64,000 bases of DNA from Anseranas semipalmata (lineage: Eukaryota; Chordata; Aves; Anseriformes; Anseranatidae): assembly GCA_013399115.1 (NCBI GenBank), contig VXAA01004003.1:100349-164348 (forward strand), read 5' to 3'. The notes under the pieces are model-generated. The model was given only the letters and a program-made list of their open reading frames with translations, ran no database searches and was not told where the DNA came from. The translations under genes were made by a program, and so were the position numbers. How positions within the stretch are numbered: the stretch's first letter is position 1; every line of letters starts with the position of its first letter. Of this stretch, positions 23,618 to 36,400 are shown one piece after another.

Positions 23618-25988
23618 TTTTTTTCCCATTATGATCACAGTTAATGAATCTTCAGTCTGACCCATCTTAAATTGTACTTGCGTTATTACGCACTTGGAGT
23701 CCCAATATTCTCTGACACAGTAAACTGGAATTTGTAAGACAGCATTGCCCTCACCCAACCAACTCCGTCATGTCTCCTTCATGAAAGATGTTGGAGCCAG
23801 AAAAGAGTTACTGTAAGAGGTTACTGCTCAACAGTGACAACATAGCAAAACAACTGTATAAAGCAAGCTTGTTCACTCATTCTGTGGGGCACCTTGAAGT
23901 CTCAGGCTTCTAGAAAGCAGATGCAGCTCGTCTATCTGCAGCTGCAGCATGTATGAACCCGTTTTGGCAGACTCATCTTCCCCACTCACTGAATCATCCC
24001 TGCACGCATGAAGCACCTCAGCCTGCACTGCACCTCCACGTCCCCCTGCGCCCAGAGTAAACACGCACACGTAGTTCAGCTCTCACAGCAGGATCCTATT
24101 CAATAAAGGCACAGGACGAATGAATCTGGCGTCATGGGACCTCAGCTGTGAGAGGTTGTCTAAGGCCCTATCAGCATTTTAGCTGGCTGAAATAAACACA
24201 ATAATTTGCAATTTGAAAAAGAAAAAACAGTATGGTTCTCCCGATTTTTCTTCATGTGTCAGTAGATATGGCTTCATTAAGCTTTGTATTATTCTCTCCA
24301 CGGTTCTCAGAACTGTGAGAAGGGCTCGAAAGAAGCAAGCAAACAAGGGAGATATGCATTGATTTCTCAAGGGAGTCACAGCCCTAACTGGAGATAGCAG
24401 CTTACAAAATCCCATAAAATTAAATCAATTATATTCCCAGAGTTACATATTCAAAAATGTGGCCTTCTACTAAATACATGTCTTGTACAGGAACTGATAC
24501 ATAGATGGTGTCTGGGAGAGACATCCTAAGTGGCAGGGCATCACTGACACGCAGAGGGTAGTGGGCAGCGTGCTGTTAAAATTTTAGTAATCTCTACTTT
24601 GTTTCCTTGTTTAAAAAACAGGGGATGCTGCTTTCCCTGAAGGCAAAAGAAAGCGTAGGTTCGGTGCTCTACAAAGCTCTTAGTTCTGAATTACAGAGTA
24701 GCACATATTTACCATCCCAGTCACTAATACTCTTTTATATAATTTGAAAAATGTTGGATATACATGCTTGGTAGTGAGGAAAACACTTCTGTCTGGGTCT
24801 CCCGATTACTCTGGTCATGTATTGCCTCATATTCCCACCCCAACTTAGTGAATCCATGCAGAGGTCTGTAGACCCTTGTCCATCCTAGCCAAAAATTCTT
24901 CCCCAACCAGGATAACATGCTCCGATGATTTCCTCCCCATTCATAAAATCAGTGTTGTTCCTAGCTGGGAAGAGAATCAAAACCAGCATTTTTCTCAGAC
25001 TATTTCTTAGGTTTGTCTGTCAGCTTGTGCCAAGGAAAATCTTGCTTAAGCACAAACAGCCACAGCACCCCAGGAAGAAAGAGGAAAAACATCGAGTCAA
25101 GCAGTCCAAAGGGAAAACAAAGGCTGGTGCAGCGAAATTACGCCACATTCCGCTGAAAACCGAACATTAAGGGTCTGTTCTAGTTTTAACGTCTCATAGC
25201 CAGCCCTCAGAGCTCTGCATGAGAAAGGCTGCCCCAGCCCCACGTGAGCCCATGACAGCAAAAGGACCAGTTCTCCAAGGGCAAAGTGCAGCCAGGAACC
25301 AACAAATGCAAATGTTGCCTTCAAAACTTTCCAGCTCTGTGCAGAGGATGGCTTAGCTATGCCAAAAGACTTCTGAAATAAAAAGATGTGCTCATTCATA
25401 GAAGCTTTCTCCGCAATTCCCCCATATTCTCCCAGGATTACTCTATCGAGGTGGCCCTCCGTTGACATCTTTTCTCCTCAAAAAATTATCAAATAAAGTG
25501 GAAGACTTGAAATCATACTTGACAGCTCCAAACTACACATGGATTAGCAGCTTTGGCTTATGCCCCGAAAAGCTTACACAGGAAAGCAGGCAAGATGTGG
25601 AGCACCAAGGTTAATTACAAAGAAAAGTAGCAGTCGCTCCCTAGAGAGAGAAATGTACTACTTGGGTTGGCCAGTGTCATAAGCTTGCCCAGAAAGCCCT
25701 GCACCAAAAATAAATAGGATGCATATGAACTGAGATCAAAACAATCAAGATTAAATCACTGAAAAGAAAATGGCAGGGACGGGGATGGGACAGGGAAGGA
25801 GCAATCTCCTGGAAACTGCATCTACTACTAGGGTATGGGAAGAATTATTTTTCAATTTTTTTTTTTTATAAGACTGATGAAAAAAACTTGGATTAAAAAT
25901 CCATTCTGCCTGTAATACAGTTCAATTGAATATACTAAACTTATTCCAAAAAAAACTAATCCTTAGTTCTATTTTCTTGAATCATGCC

Positions 25989-26009
25989 AAAAAAAAAAAA
26001 AAAAAAAAA
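25989..26009. repeat. Poly(A) tract (21 A)
   Basis: An uninterrupted A run followed by a short CACACCAC stretch. It produces the Lys-rich plus-strand frame seen here. No gene. Confidence 0.9.
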
Positions 26010-29000
26010 CACACCACAATTTTTACTGTGGATTCATCAAGAAACCAGCAAATACAAAATATGTTGCTTTGGTTATCAGAACATCAGAAGAGAAAAGTGA
26101 AAAGGACACTCTTTATCCAGGAGAGAAAAAGATAAGAGTGTGATTTAGTCCATGGAGTTTAATTTGTTGTACAAAGTGCAAGTAATTTTAGTGGTAACAC
26201 AGGATGCATCTATCTCGAGAGTATACATTGATGGATTTGTTTTTCCTATGGCCTTGTAATCACCAACTCTCCCAGAAACGCTGGCAAAAGTCAGGGTGCA
26301 GCAATTTAGGAAACCTGAAAAGGAAGGAGAAGTGCACGAGCTCTGCTTAACAGGAAAGAAAATTATTTTTGCATACATTGAGAATTTATTCTTTCAGTGG
26401 CCCACAAGTTTTCTCCTTAAAACCAAAATCCTAACAGAGTCTCATCAGAAGCTACATGACCACAAAAAGAAGAAAAACATTCTACATCTAAGTTTTTAGT
26501 ATGGCAGCTGAAAAATATTTTTAAAGGACCAGAAAACCCTCTAATTCTGCACTGTTCATATCTTAGATGGAAGTTCATGGACTAACATTAGGACACCCAG
26601 ACACTTCTAATAATCCTGATATCTATTTCTATACGGACATAGGGTTGTTATTTTGACTCAGCTTAAAAACAGGCTACTGAACCACTGCAGCACTGTTGGA
26701 AGAAAAAAATAAAAATGTTTTAAAGTTGGTTTGTGGGTAAGAACATATTATAATGTAGAATTACACATAAGGTTCCCCTGTGACTGCTTTACACAAGAAG
26801 GGTTGAACTGCTTAGAGAAATGGTTTTGTAAGATACTAGAAAATGAACAGCATCCATTTTTTTATTTTTAGTCGTTCAGACATCATATTACCCTGCTAAG
26901 ATAAATATGAACTTGTTTCCATATACCCAGGTGAAATTTTGCACTGAGTAATAACTACAAAGAAATACCCCAAAATGCTAATTAGCTTCCATAACCAGCA
27001 TTCCAGAGCGCGACAAAATACTGCTGTCTGTAAGAAATAGCGGCATCCCGGTTCTTCCAGCACTCTGCAGCATATGGATGAACAGCCAGGCCGAAGGCAG
27101 ACTTTGACAGATTTAGAGATGGATAGACAAAAAAATCTTTGCTGGTTGCCATTGCAAAGGTTCACATCAAGCACCGAACTGACAGATTGAACTGGCTGCT
27201 GCTAATGGACTGATGTAACACCACGCATCTTCTCACAAACCTGAGATAAAACTTTTTCCTAACTCTTTGGTTATCCTATTTATCTCACACTACACAATTA
27301 TGTTGCAACATCCACTTTTTTCTGTAGCACCCTACGAAAGGAACCGCTGCGTTCCTCTCTACAATAGTTTAATGACCAACCTTAGCATTTATGTTGCCAC
27401 AGTTCTAAGAAGGCTCCATCATGACCTGCTCGTGCTGCAACGGTCCTGAATCATACCGAGAAACCACCTGCAGCCTCAAGACTTCAACTTCACAGCAAGC
27501 TTGAAAGAAAAATGAAAAAGGAAGAACCCCCCCAAGCAGAACACACGCAGCCGGTCAGCCCATACGGGGTGTTAGCTCCTCGCTGCGTTTCCTTCCTTGC
27601 CCTTCTGTGGCATCCCTTCTCTACTTGCCCACTGTTCTGGTTTGCTTTAACTCATCTTTCCAGAAATATTTTTTTCTCTGCATAAATGCACGTAAGCTGC
27701 AAGAGCACATTATGAGACCTGGGTTTTGTTTTCAGAAGCTGGCTTCTGTTTGTGTGTAATCTTCACAACACTTTGTTGCAGAGCAACAAGTAATTATTTG
27801 GATTTGACTTTTATGTCAAATGGCTACAGGCATGTTAATTTTTTTCAACATTCAACTGCAAAGCAGAGCAAGCCAAAAAAAACGACCTAAACTAAATCAC
27901 CTCTATTTTTACTTAAAATGTTTCCAAAAATAAACAACAAAACACCAAACCCAACTAAACAATACAATGTTGTATTCCTGCTGCATTTAGCATTTGCTTG
28001 ATGTCAGGTTCACAGATTCAGCGACAATAAACAAGTTACAGAATATATCTGTATATGGAGAACATTGTAAGTTGCTCCCATTTTCTCTTAATCCAAAAAT
28101 GTTTAGCGTTTTGCTAACTTAAAAAGTAGTGCTATCACTCCTTCCCCAGAAACGTTACAACTGCAAACCTGAAGATTATCTAAATATTCACTTCTTTGGA
28201 TTACCTGTGCCAGCAAGCCAGCCACACCTTTCCCCAGGCACTAAGAGCAGTGTACGAGCATGCCCGTTAACCACGTAACTCAGCTTACCCAGCAAGGAGA
28301 AACAAATTCAGCACCTTCTGAAGATTCACCAAGTGAACAGAAGTTTTATAAATTGCAGATGAGAGCCCAGATGTATTCCCGTTCCAAATCCAGCAGAGAG
28401 GCCTTAACCTCCAATATACAATAGCAACAGTGACAACAGGACGGCACAAGTGCCTGTCTAGCCCCGAGTCCCATTTTCGGCTGTGGTTAGAGCAGATATC
28501 CAAGGGCTACATGCGCGGCTGGAATCTGGCAAGCGTTATCTGTAGCCAAGCAACTTTCTGAACTAGCATGGTGTCCAGGACTTCACTTACGCCATTTGTC
28601 CAATTGCTTCCCAAAAGCACTGCAAATACCGGGCATCTGCAGCATCCCAGGAGAAGGTGTTGCATGGGTTAATCATGTTGAAGAAAAACAGAGAACCTTC
28701 TCTTCGCCCTGAACCTGCTCCGTTCAGTGCCCCTCACTTCCTCTGCTATTAGACTCTCTTCCCTGCTCACCATTTCACATTGCCCTCACATAAGCATCCA
28801 TCATGTCGCTTCTTTCTGTGTTTTGTCTCAAATCTTTGAGCTAGTAATGAGCTAACAGATTAGCCTCATCTAAGTGTTCACATTAAGCTTGCCTGCTAGC
28901 ATACAGGACCTACAGGATGGGACACTTCAAACAAACGGTGACAAGGAGCACCAGAGGGGACGGGAGGAAGGTATAAAAAGCAATGCCTGCTGAGGAAGCA

Positions 29001-31206
29001 GCAGCTTCCAGTGACTAATGATAGCCAAGACGGCTTTCTGGCATGCTCAGGATGCCAAAGAACATGCTTGAGCCTCAGGGTTTCCTCCAGAAGTTTGTCA
29101 CAAATATTCTGCGAGTGTGCAGATCCTGTTTTTGGCTCTCTCCAGCAAATACTGAAGAAAATTAAGCAACCGAGCATGTCTGTTCTAGCAACCAATCTTT
29201 ATTGACAGGATGCTGTTGCTTATTGCTTCAAAGGCAGATACAAGTAGAAATATCATTAAATATGGACCGATGCTTAGCAGGGTTATACTTACAGACTAAA
29301 AATAGGAGGAAAAAAATCAAGACAATGGATTATGGACTACAATGTATAGAACACAGTAAGATTTTTTTCTCTGGATATAAGACAAACTTCGTGGCTCAAA
29401 GGAACATCACATACATCAACTTTGAGTTAAGTCAGACACACAACACACAAACCTTCTTTAAGCAGCGACAAGTCCAATGAGTGCCTTGGCAGAGAAGTTG
29501 TGCTCATCCAGCCTAACGTTACCAGAGCCTTCAGAGCAAGAAGAGCTGAACTGTTTTCCCGTAGAAATACCTGGGCAAGTCCCACATGGACAAAGCACCA
29601 CTGTGAACCTAAACAGAGTTTCACAGTAGCATTTGTTATGTGCTTCAAAGCACAAAATATGACTCAGGAAGATAAGGTAAGAAGTGGACTTGCACAGTTG
29701 GTGTGTAATGATTTAATGTACAACAATTGTGTCTCATGATCACGTATCTGATTTGGAATGAACCTTCAAGACAACTAATATTCTATGAATCTTGCATTTT
29801 TAGCCCAGAAACCACTGGAACTGAGGATTGGTATCGAACTGCAGAATTGGTAAATTCAATTTTCCTCACTGTAGGTGAAAACAGAATAAAACTTGGGCTT
29901 GCTCTGAGGAAAGGTGACTATAAAGGAGGAATTAAGAAAAAGAAAAGACTGGGCAAAAAGGGTAAGAGAAGTCTGCATGCACATTTGGAAGATGAGGTTT
30001 AAAGGCAGAATAGAAGCCAAATCCTTGACCTAGAAGAGTCAGTTATAATCCAAACTGTTTTGCTGTTTTTTTTCCTATTAAGTTGTTTTTCATCATTTTT
30101 TAAGTCTTACTTTCAAATTCCTCTAGAGCTGTCACTATCCAGCTAAAGTGAAGCGTGGTACAAATCACATCGGCAAATTGATCTTTAAAACGTGCTACAA
30201 ATTTCCTCAATCATTTACTCACAGAAGTCAACACAAATGTGGTATGCCAACTCTATGGGTAGTTTGGATAAATTCAAATTTCGCAAGGGACCTTTTCTTC
30301 TTTACAAAGAGAAAACAATCCTGGCTACCCAAGACCGCATCAAATTCCCATCAGATCCTCAGAAGGGATTCGTGGTGTTGTGCCATGCTGGCATTTCTTA
30401 CTCCTTTCTTCAATCCTTCACTAGTTGGCTTCACAGACCCTTGCAGATGCACAACTGTTGATGCAGCATGAAGACTGGAGAAAAGAACACCAACACAACG
30501 AATAAGATACCCATGTGAGAAGCCTTCACATTCTTTCTCACTTTCCCTATTTGTATAGAAATGCTCAACTGCATCAAAGCAAAAGCAGACCCTTTCAATC
30601 AAGAATATTCCATGGCAAGCTTTCTTATTTTCTCCCTCTTCCATAAAAGCTTATAAATTACTGTATTTCACAGTTTTCAGCTTTACTACGCAGACCTCCT
30701 CTTAGCTGAAACCACGTCTCCAAGAAAGACACTCCAATGCTTTTTTTATTTAGATAAAATTGTTTTTCTACCAAAGCCTGCACAGTTTTCAGGGGAAAAA
30801 TTCATTAAAAAATAGAAAACGCTTCTGTGTCAACTGCTCTGCTTTTCACAAATGCATTGTTAAATGACCATGTTAGAGAGGGATGAGCAAAAGCAAACAA
30901 CTCCAGCTACATTTTTAGGCTACTGATGTGATACAGATTGTAACCTGAAGCATTGCTAGGCTGGTGACATTTTGCTAAGGAACCATGATATGAAGAAGCA
31001 CTAAGCTGAAAACTGTATTGATTAAATAAGACAAGGGAAAAAGAAGAAAATAGAGAAAGAAACCAGCAGGCCTGAAAGGAAACGGCAGAACTTGCATCCT
31101 CTTAACTCTTGCAGCTGAGATTTCTAGCCTCACCCAACCACTGCGTTTCCTCTCACTGGGTTTCTTTCAGTTTTCTAGTTCCTGTTCAAGTGACTAGCAC
31201 CGCAGC

Positions 31207-31270
31207 ACAGAATCACAGCGTATCCTGAGTTTGAAGGGACCCACGAGGATCATCGAGTCCAGCTCTTGGG
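31207..31270 (-). mobile_element. Short CR1 LINE 3' tail
   Basis: CACAGAATCACAGCGTATCC is followed by TGAGTTTGAAGGGACCCACG and AGGATCATCGAGTCCAGCTC, the reverse complement of the last part of a CR1 element. Only about 60 bp is recognisable. Confidence 0.85.
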
Positions 31271-33109
31271 ACTTGAAAAGCCATTTTTAAAACTTTTTGA
31301 TTACGCAGAAGCTGTGAAAAATAGTATTAAAAAAAAAGCAGGATAAACCCACAAATGGATTAACTAAGGCAACGGCCTCCCTCTAACTTGTATGTCTTGT
31401 TAATGATGAGAAAACTACCAGCTTTGGTCCCAGCAAAGATGCTGACTGCCGTATGACTATCTATTGCTAGCATTACCACGAAATCCCTCCGCGACCATGG
31501 AACAGTTCTAGGAGTTTAACAATATGATTACAGCCTTTAATTCTAGCCTGTGACTGTATGATTAACTTTTATTAAACTGTGGTCTACCCTGTGACTCACA
31601 CGAGAAGTAATCACGAACATTTTTTGCGCTGGAACCGTAAGATGCCCATCTCGCCTGTGGAAAATTAAGGTTACATTTCATTCTCACAGCACTCCCTTAT
31701 TGCAAAGCATCGCAATACGAAGGAACATCGTGCGAACGAAGCCACCAGTGTTCATAAAGCACTAGGAGACTCTTGGATAAAAGCTGTTATAATTAAAAAT
31801 TAAATTACCCTGAAGCGGAGGGGGGCACTGTGCACCAGGTAAGCTGTCCTTGCCCAGCAGTGCCCGTGCCCCGCACAGCAGCACCGCTACAGCCCATCCG
31901 CTCCGGCAGAGCCCGCGCAGGCACACGGCCATGGGCAATGCCCACATTCAGCGCCGCTCCACGCCACGGATCTGAAGCTGCTCCAGCTGGGAAACCTCAC
32001 CTTTCTTATTTAGCTAGGGCTGAGCAACGCTAAATCCCAAACTTTCAGCCTCATTTAGGTTAGGAATCGATGTTGTAACCCTTCAGTGAGTATTGCTACC
32101 ATAACTTTTTGTAATTTTAACCAAGCAATAGCTGCAGAAAAAAAAAAAAAAAAATGTGAGTAAGCAGTAGGAAAGGTTACCAACACATTCAAATCCAAAA
32201 AATATTTTCAACACCTGTTCACTAGATTTTATCACCATCATCTGGCTTTTTTCATTACTTGTGAGCTAAGTAAAAAAGCCCAGGCACCGAGCGATGCGGG
32301 ATCACCGTGCGGCACCGAGCAAGGGCCGGCTGCACGTGCCAACGCCACGCTGAACCGTCCGGGGAAGGAACGCTTTGGGTAAAAAAATGGGTGAAGACCT
32401 TACAAGCAGCATCCTCCTCCTTTCATACACAGGAAAGGCAAGGAGCAAAGGTATAACAACTGTTTTAAAGTAGGTAAAAGCTCAAGCATTAACATTTCCC
32501 TGTTTAAAAGCATTAATGATTTCTGTCCTGGCCTTGACTGGGCAGCTTATGCTTTTTCAGAGCATGTTCCTGCCAGTGGTTGCATAAGAGAATTACTGAG
32601 ATTTTCAGAGATTCTGCCAAAAGTTGAAAAAAAAAAAAAGACTGAAATTATATGCACCTTTTCCTCGATACATTATTATTCACAAGCAATAACCAAGCAA
32701 TAATTATGTTTAATTTTAATATGCTCCCTCTAAAGCAAAAATCCTTTTTTTATTTAATTATTGTGCATTTGTACAATTCCAGTTACATGTAAAAATACTA
32801 CAACTCACTTTCTCCAATGTCTGGCAGATAAAAAGGTCAAGTAATATGTCAAGTAATGTAAGGGGTCTGGTGCATTTGGGAAGTTATTACCATCTTGAGC
32901 TTTAAAAAAAAAAAAAAAGAAAAGAAAATCAGTGAGGCTCCAAACGGAGCCCAGCGCTGCACGTCTAGCACAGGCCCTCTAGCAGAGATTATGTGATTAT
33001 TTATGGATGCTGCAGTCATGTGGTTGCACAGCAAAGCTTTTGTGGGAAACATGACACAATTAGATTTCAGGCGAGCTGCTGGCAGCGACTTGCAGTTTTG
33101 CATTTTCCC
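31271..33109. other. Intron with GC-rich islets upstream of the CpG island
   Basis: The base is AT-rich, with GC-rich patches at about 31810-31980 and 32280-32370. A plus-strand CAG|GTAAGC donor-like site sits near 31837/31838, inside the first patch. A 17-A tract lies at 32138-32154. No coding exon is recognised. Together with the CpG island at 33.1-33.45 kb, these patches make a GC-elevated zone that stands out from the surrounding intron. Confidence 0.6.
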
Positions 33110-33450
33110 AAAACCCGCTCTCAGCGGCGGTAAAGAAACATCGGCTCGTCGGAGCTCCCGTCTCACCTGGTGCGGGGCTGCTGGTCCTCGCCGCGGTGAC
33201 CGGCGCACAGGCTCCTCTCCCCGCTTTGCTTCTCGCCCCGCAACTCGCCAGCGGCGAGCTCCCCGGGTGCCACTGCGTTTGGCTGAGGACCGCCAGCGGC
33301 CCCGCTCGAGAGGCCGAGGACCGCGGGACGCGAAGGTTACGAGCTGCGTTTGGGCGCTGGGTCCCTTCCCTCGGGTACCCGCAGAGCTGGCACTAACCAC
33401 ACGGCATCCTCGCGTACCGTGGGTCCTTCGCGGTAGCGCCTTCCGATGTT
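33110..33450. promoter_or_regulatory. Intragenic CpG island, candidate alternative promoter
   Basis: This compact stretch is clearly GC-rich against AT-rich flanks. A hand count gives roughly 38 CpG dinucleotides in 33121-33420, about what base composition predicts or more. Ordinary vertebrate intron is strongly CpG-depleted, so the stretch is probably unmethylated in the germ line. Such islands usually mark promoters or strong regulatory elements. On the minus strand, the host-gene strand, it contains a good 5' splice site at 33167/33166. I see no clear TATA box. It could also be an orphan island or an enhancer, or serve an unrelated non-coding transcript. It is not part of a repeat I recognise. 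Confidence 0.6.
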
Positions 33451-33487
33451 GCGTTAGGGAATGCTGTCCCTCCATCCACACAGACAT
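33167..33487 (-). other. Candidate alternative first coding exon of ZFYVE28 (speculative)
   Basis: On the minus strand an ATG at 33487, two codons after an in-frame TGA and with A at -3, opens a frame of exactly 107 codons. It reaches CAC CAG|GTGAGA, a near-consensus donor, in phase 0. The recognised ZFYVE28 exon at 8680 has a phase-0 acceptor, so splicing would fuse the frames. The predicted peptide is Arg-, Gly- and Ser-rich, with no domain or signal peptide that I recognise. That composition is what a GC-rich island gives by chance, and a plus-strand frame of 226 codons overlaps it. The exon could equally be 5' untranslated or not exist. The open frame continues past the donor to 32849, but a poly-Phe/Lys tail from an A tract makes that extension implausible. 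Confidence 0.2.
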
Positions 33488-36400
33488 CTTTCAAACACTA
33501 GCGTATAGTCTCTCATTGTACTTTTCAGAAACACCAGATCTGCAGAAAATATTTTGCTGTATTACAAAGACCAACGAGCTCCTGTTGGTTTCTTTAACTA
33601 CTTCTGCCTCACAAACTGCCTTAACCTCCGCATGTTCGCATGTGCAAGTGCCACGTGTATTTAGAAACAAGGAAATAGTTTAAGAACATACAGAATGCTA
33701 GCCACTAAGTTTCCAATGGACAACTTCTAAAAAAATGGCTATAAAATTAGGGGATTAATACATTTATTATAGAACAGGCTGTGGAAATGTACTTATTTGG
33801 CTCCTATCACGTTCATCACTTCTTGTTTTCTTTTACCTATAAATACTGCATATTCACTGCCTGACCTACAGAGTACTACAAAAGTATTTTGTCTAATGAC
33901 CTGGCTTCGGGATAATTCTCATTTGGCCATAAAAACAAATCTTTTAGTTCAATAACTTGCATGGTGTATTTTCGTGGCACTTAGCTGTCTTTCAGAAAGC
34001 TCGCAGAAGAAATTCTCGGCCAGTAAAATGAACTCCCACCTAGCAAAGTTTAGCCAAATGCTATTAAAAACCAAACCTGCTATTAAGCATCGCAGAAGCC
34101 TCCAACTACCAGAGGAGTACGCCAGCATACCTGGAGAGGGCTCCGTAATGAAGACGCTCCCATTCCCAGATCCGAACAACCTAAGGAGCGGGCTTCCTCG
34201 CGCCTGTGAACACACCTCACTGCGCTTGCTGGACCCTTAACACCCAAGGGCATGGTTGCAACTGCTCCCTGCAGCTCTCCTAGAAGAAAGGTCCTCAGTG
34301 GTGGCCCTAAGTGGCATCATGAGACCTGCAAGCAGGGAGTCGTGGCCACAAGTGCTTGCTCGGGCAGCAAGGTGGGATTTGGCCACCGGGACGAGCCTGC
34401 ACGCACGAGTCCAGCGCAGCGTGCGCGGGGTGAGGCAGAGCTCAACGCACACTCAACTAGGGCTGAGGCAATGAGCAGCAATTTGATTTTTTTCTTTCCT
34501 TGGGAAGATGCTAAATGAGCCATGCTATAACGAGCTCTATTGTAAATGGTTAATGACTTTCATATTCTAAGAAAGAATCTCCGAAAATGAAGAACAGATG
34601 CACAATGAAAGCTTGCAAAATAATATTTTGCACTCTCTGTACCAACAAGTCTCAGTTTAAAGAAGCAGCAGAACTATCCAATTCATACAAGTGGCAGCAC
34701 ACCGCAGTTAAGCATCCTGCTCGTCATCAACCAGCACGATTACTTGGTGCGACACGGGAGCACAGAGCTCACAAGGCATCTGCAGCTTCAGGGAGCTGTG
34801 TTAAACAAGGATGGTTATGAAAAAATCCAGCTCCAAGTCTCAGACTGGACAGCCAAGACGAATGCCTACTTGGTGTCTTAATTTGCACAGTATATAAAAA
34901 ACCACTATAGAACCAGAAATTCGAAACCTTTACAGAAATAGAAATTCAGCTGTATGGCACATTAAACTCTCACTACCTTTTAAAACCTTTAAAGTTACAA
35001 ATATACCACAAAAAGCATTTTGTTGATTTGCTCTGTTTACTGTAAACCACGTGTGCATAAAACCAACATTGCATTTTGAACACTGCCATTGACAGAAGAT
35101 ATTTCGTCAGGGCTGGCTACCAGCACTCTGCCAAGCCTCCCAAGGTACCCTCACCACACACACCTTTATAAAAACTGTACATTGTTATTAAACCTGCCAG
35201 AGATCAGATGCAAAGTGACTTTTTTCATCCATATGTAAATGGCATGTTAATAGCAAACAGCAGAACCACAAGACAAAATGGTGTATCGTTTAGCTATTAT
35301 GGACTTATTAACTGAACAGATTTGTTCACTGTAACTCTCAGACCTTCCCATGGCTAATCATGGCCTTTGTAACTGGCCTGGTGGCCAGGCAGGAGCAGAT
35401 TACACACAACTACAGTAATCAAGAGAATGAACTGCAGACTTCCTCTTAGGGCGTTCAACAGTTTCTCTCAACTCTACTTCTGCCAGATTAATTCAGCTTT
35501 TTCATACCTGGGCTTACAAGGATACAATTGCATATAGGTCTTGTCAATATGCAATTTTAAATTTCCTGAGTGTACAACTCTAATTACACTGATAGGTAGC
35601 AATATGGTACCATAACTGGCTCAAGTGAAAACTGATGCAGAGAGGGACCTTGAACAGAGCACTGGTGTCTGTTTGTCCTCACCAGGTGTCAAGATACTGA
35701 ATGATGCAGGGAATCTGCATTCGGCATTTATCTCATGGTCTGGCAATTTTATTTAATGTTGAACCGGCTCACCAACTCCAACACAGGCAAAATTAAAAGT
35801 TAAAGCAGAAGCCCTGATGCATCTCTGTTTGTAGTTTAGTGCATCTGCTTATCCATGCAGAAACACAGCTCACACAGTCAGATTATATCAATTTGCTTAT
35901 GAGATAGTCTATAATTAATAATATCCTCCATTGCCAAATATATACAGAATTCTTTCATTCTGCAACTCACTGCGTAAATACAGTTTACACAGCCAATATT
36001 CCCAAGGCACACGTTTCTGAATCCCCAGACATCACCTCTGATGGCTCACCCAGTCAGCCAAGCACAAGCACGCTCAGGCAGCGAGTAGCGCTGCTACGGC
36101 TGCGACCGCCAAGCTCAGCACCCAACTGTGCCAGGAGGAGAGTCAGCTCCACAACCCCAGCGCCGCCGGTTACTCCGAGAGGGCTCTGAGCTCCCAAGTG
36201 CAAGGCTGGTGGCTTCAGCCCCAGGGTCTTCATGACAAAATGACTTTCCACTGCGAGCCTGAAGAGTAGGAGGAGGGAATAAAGACCTTGCAAGGGTCTC
36301 CCCCTCTTTAAACAGGCATTTTTAGAGGTTTTTGGTTTGTTTGGGTTTTTTTTAGAAAAACATGTTAATTGTACATAACTTATTTCAGCTAAAAGTCAGT

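Larger units (their letters stand above)
22700..31206. other. Intron block without recognised genes
   Basis: It begins with a GC-rich patch beside the gap and then becomes ordinary intron. Contents seen: a 58-bp-period imperfect duplication at 23531-23617 and an A tract at 25989-26009. There is also a run of plus-strand open frames between about 29000 and 30470. Their translations match nothing I know and have no good splice context, so they are not called. No named interspersed repeat is recognised until 31207. Confidence 0.7.

Noticed and set aside
28896..30471. Series of open frames suggesting an old pseudogene
   Set aside because: The translations match no family I know, the frames overlap on both strands and no consistent exon boundaries exist. 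I cannot separate this from chance.
33003..33683. 226-codon plus-strand open frame across the CpG island
   Set aside because: It overlaps a long minus-strand frame in the same GC-rich block, is Arg/Pro-rich and has no recognisable domain. GC-rich DNA lacks stop codons on both strands.
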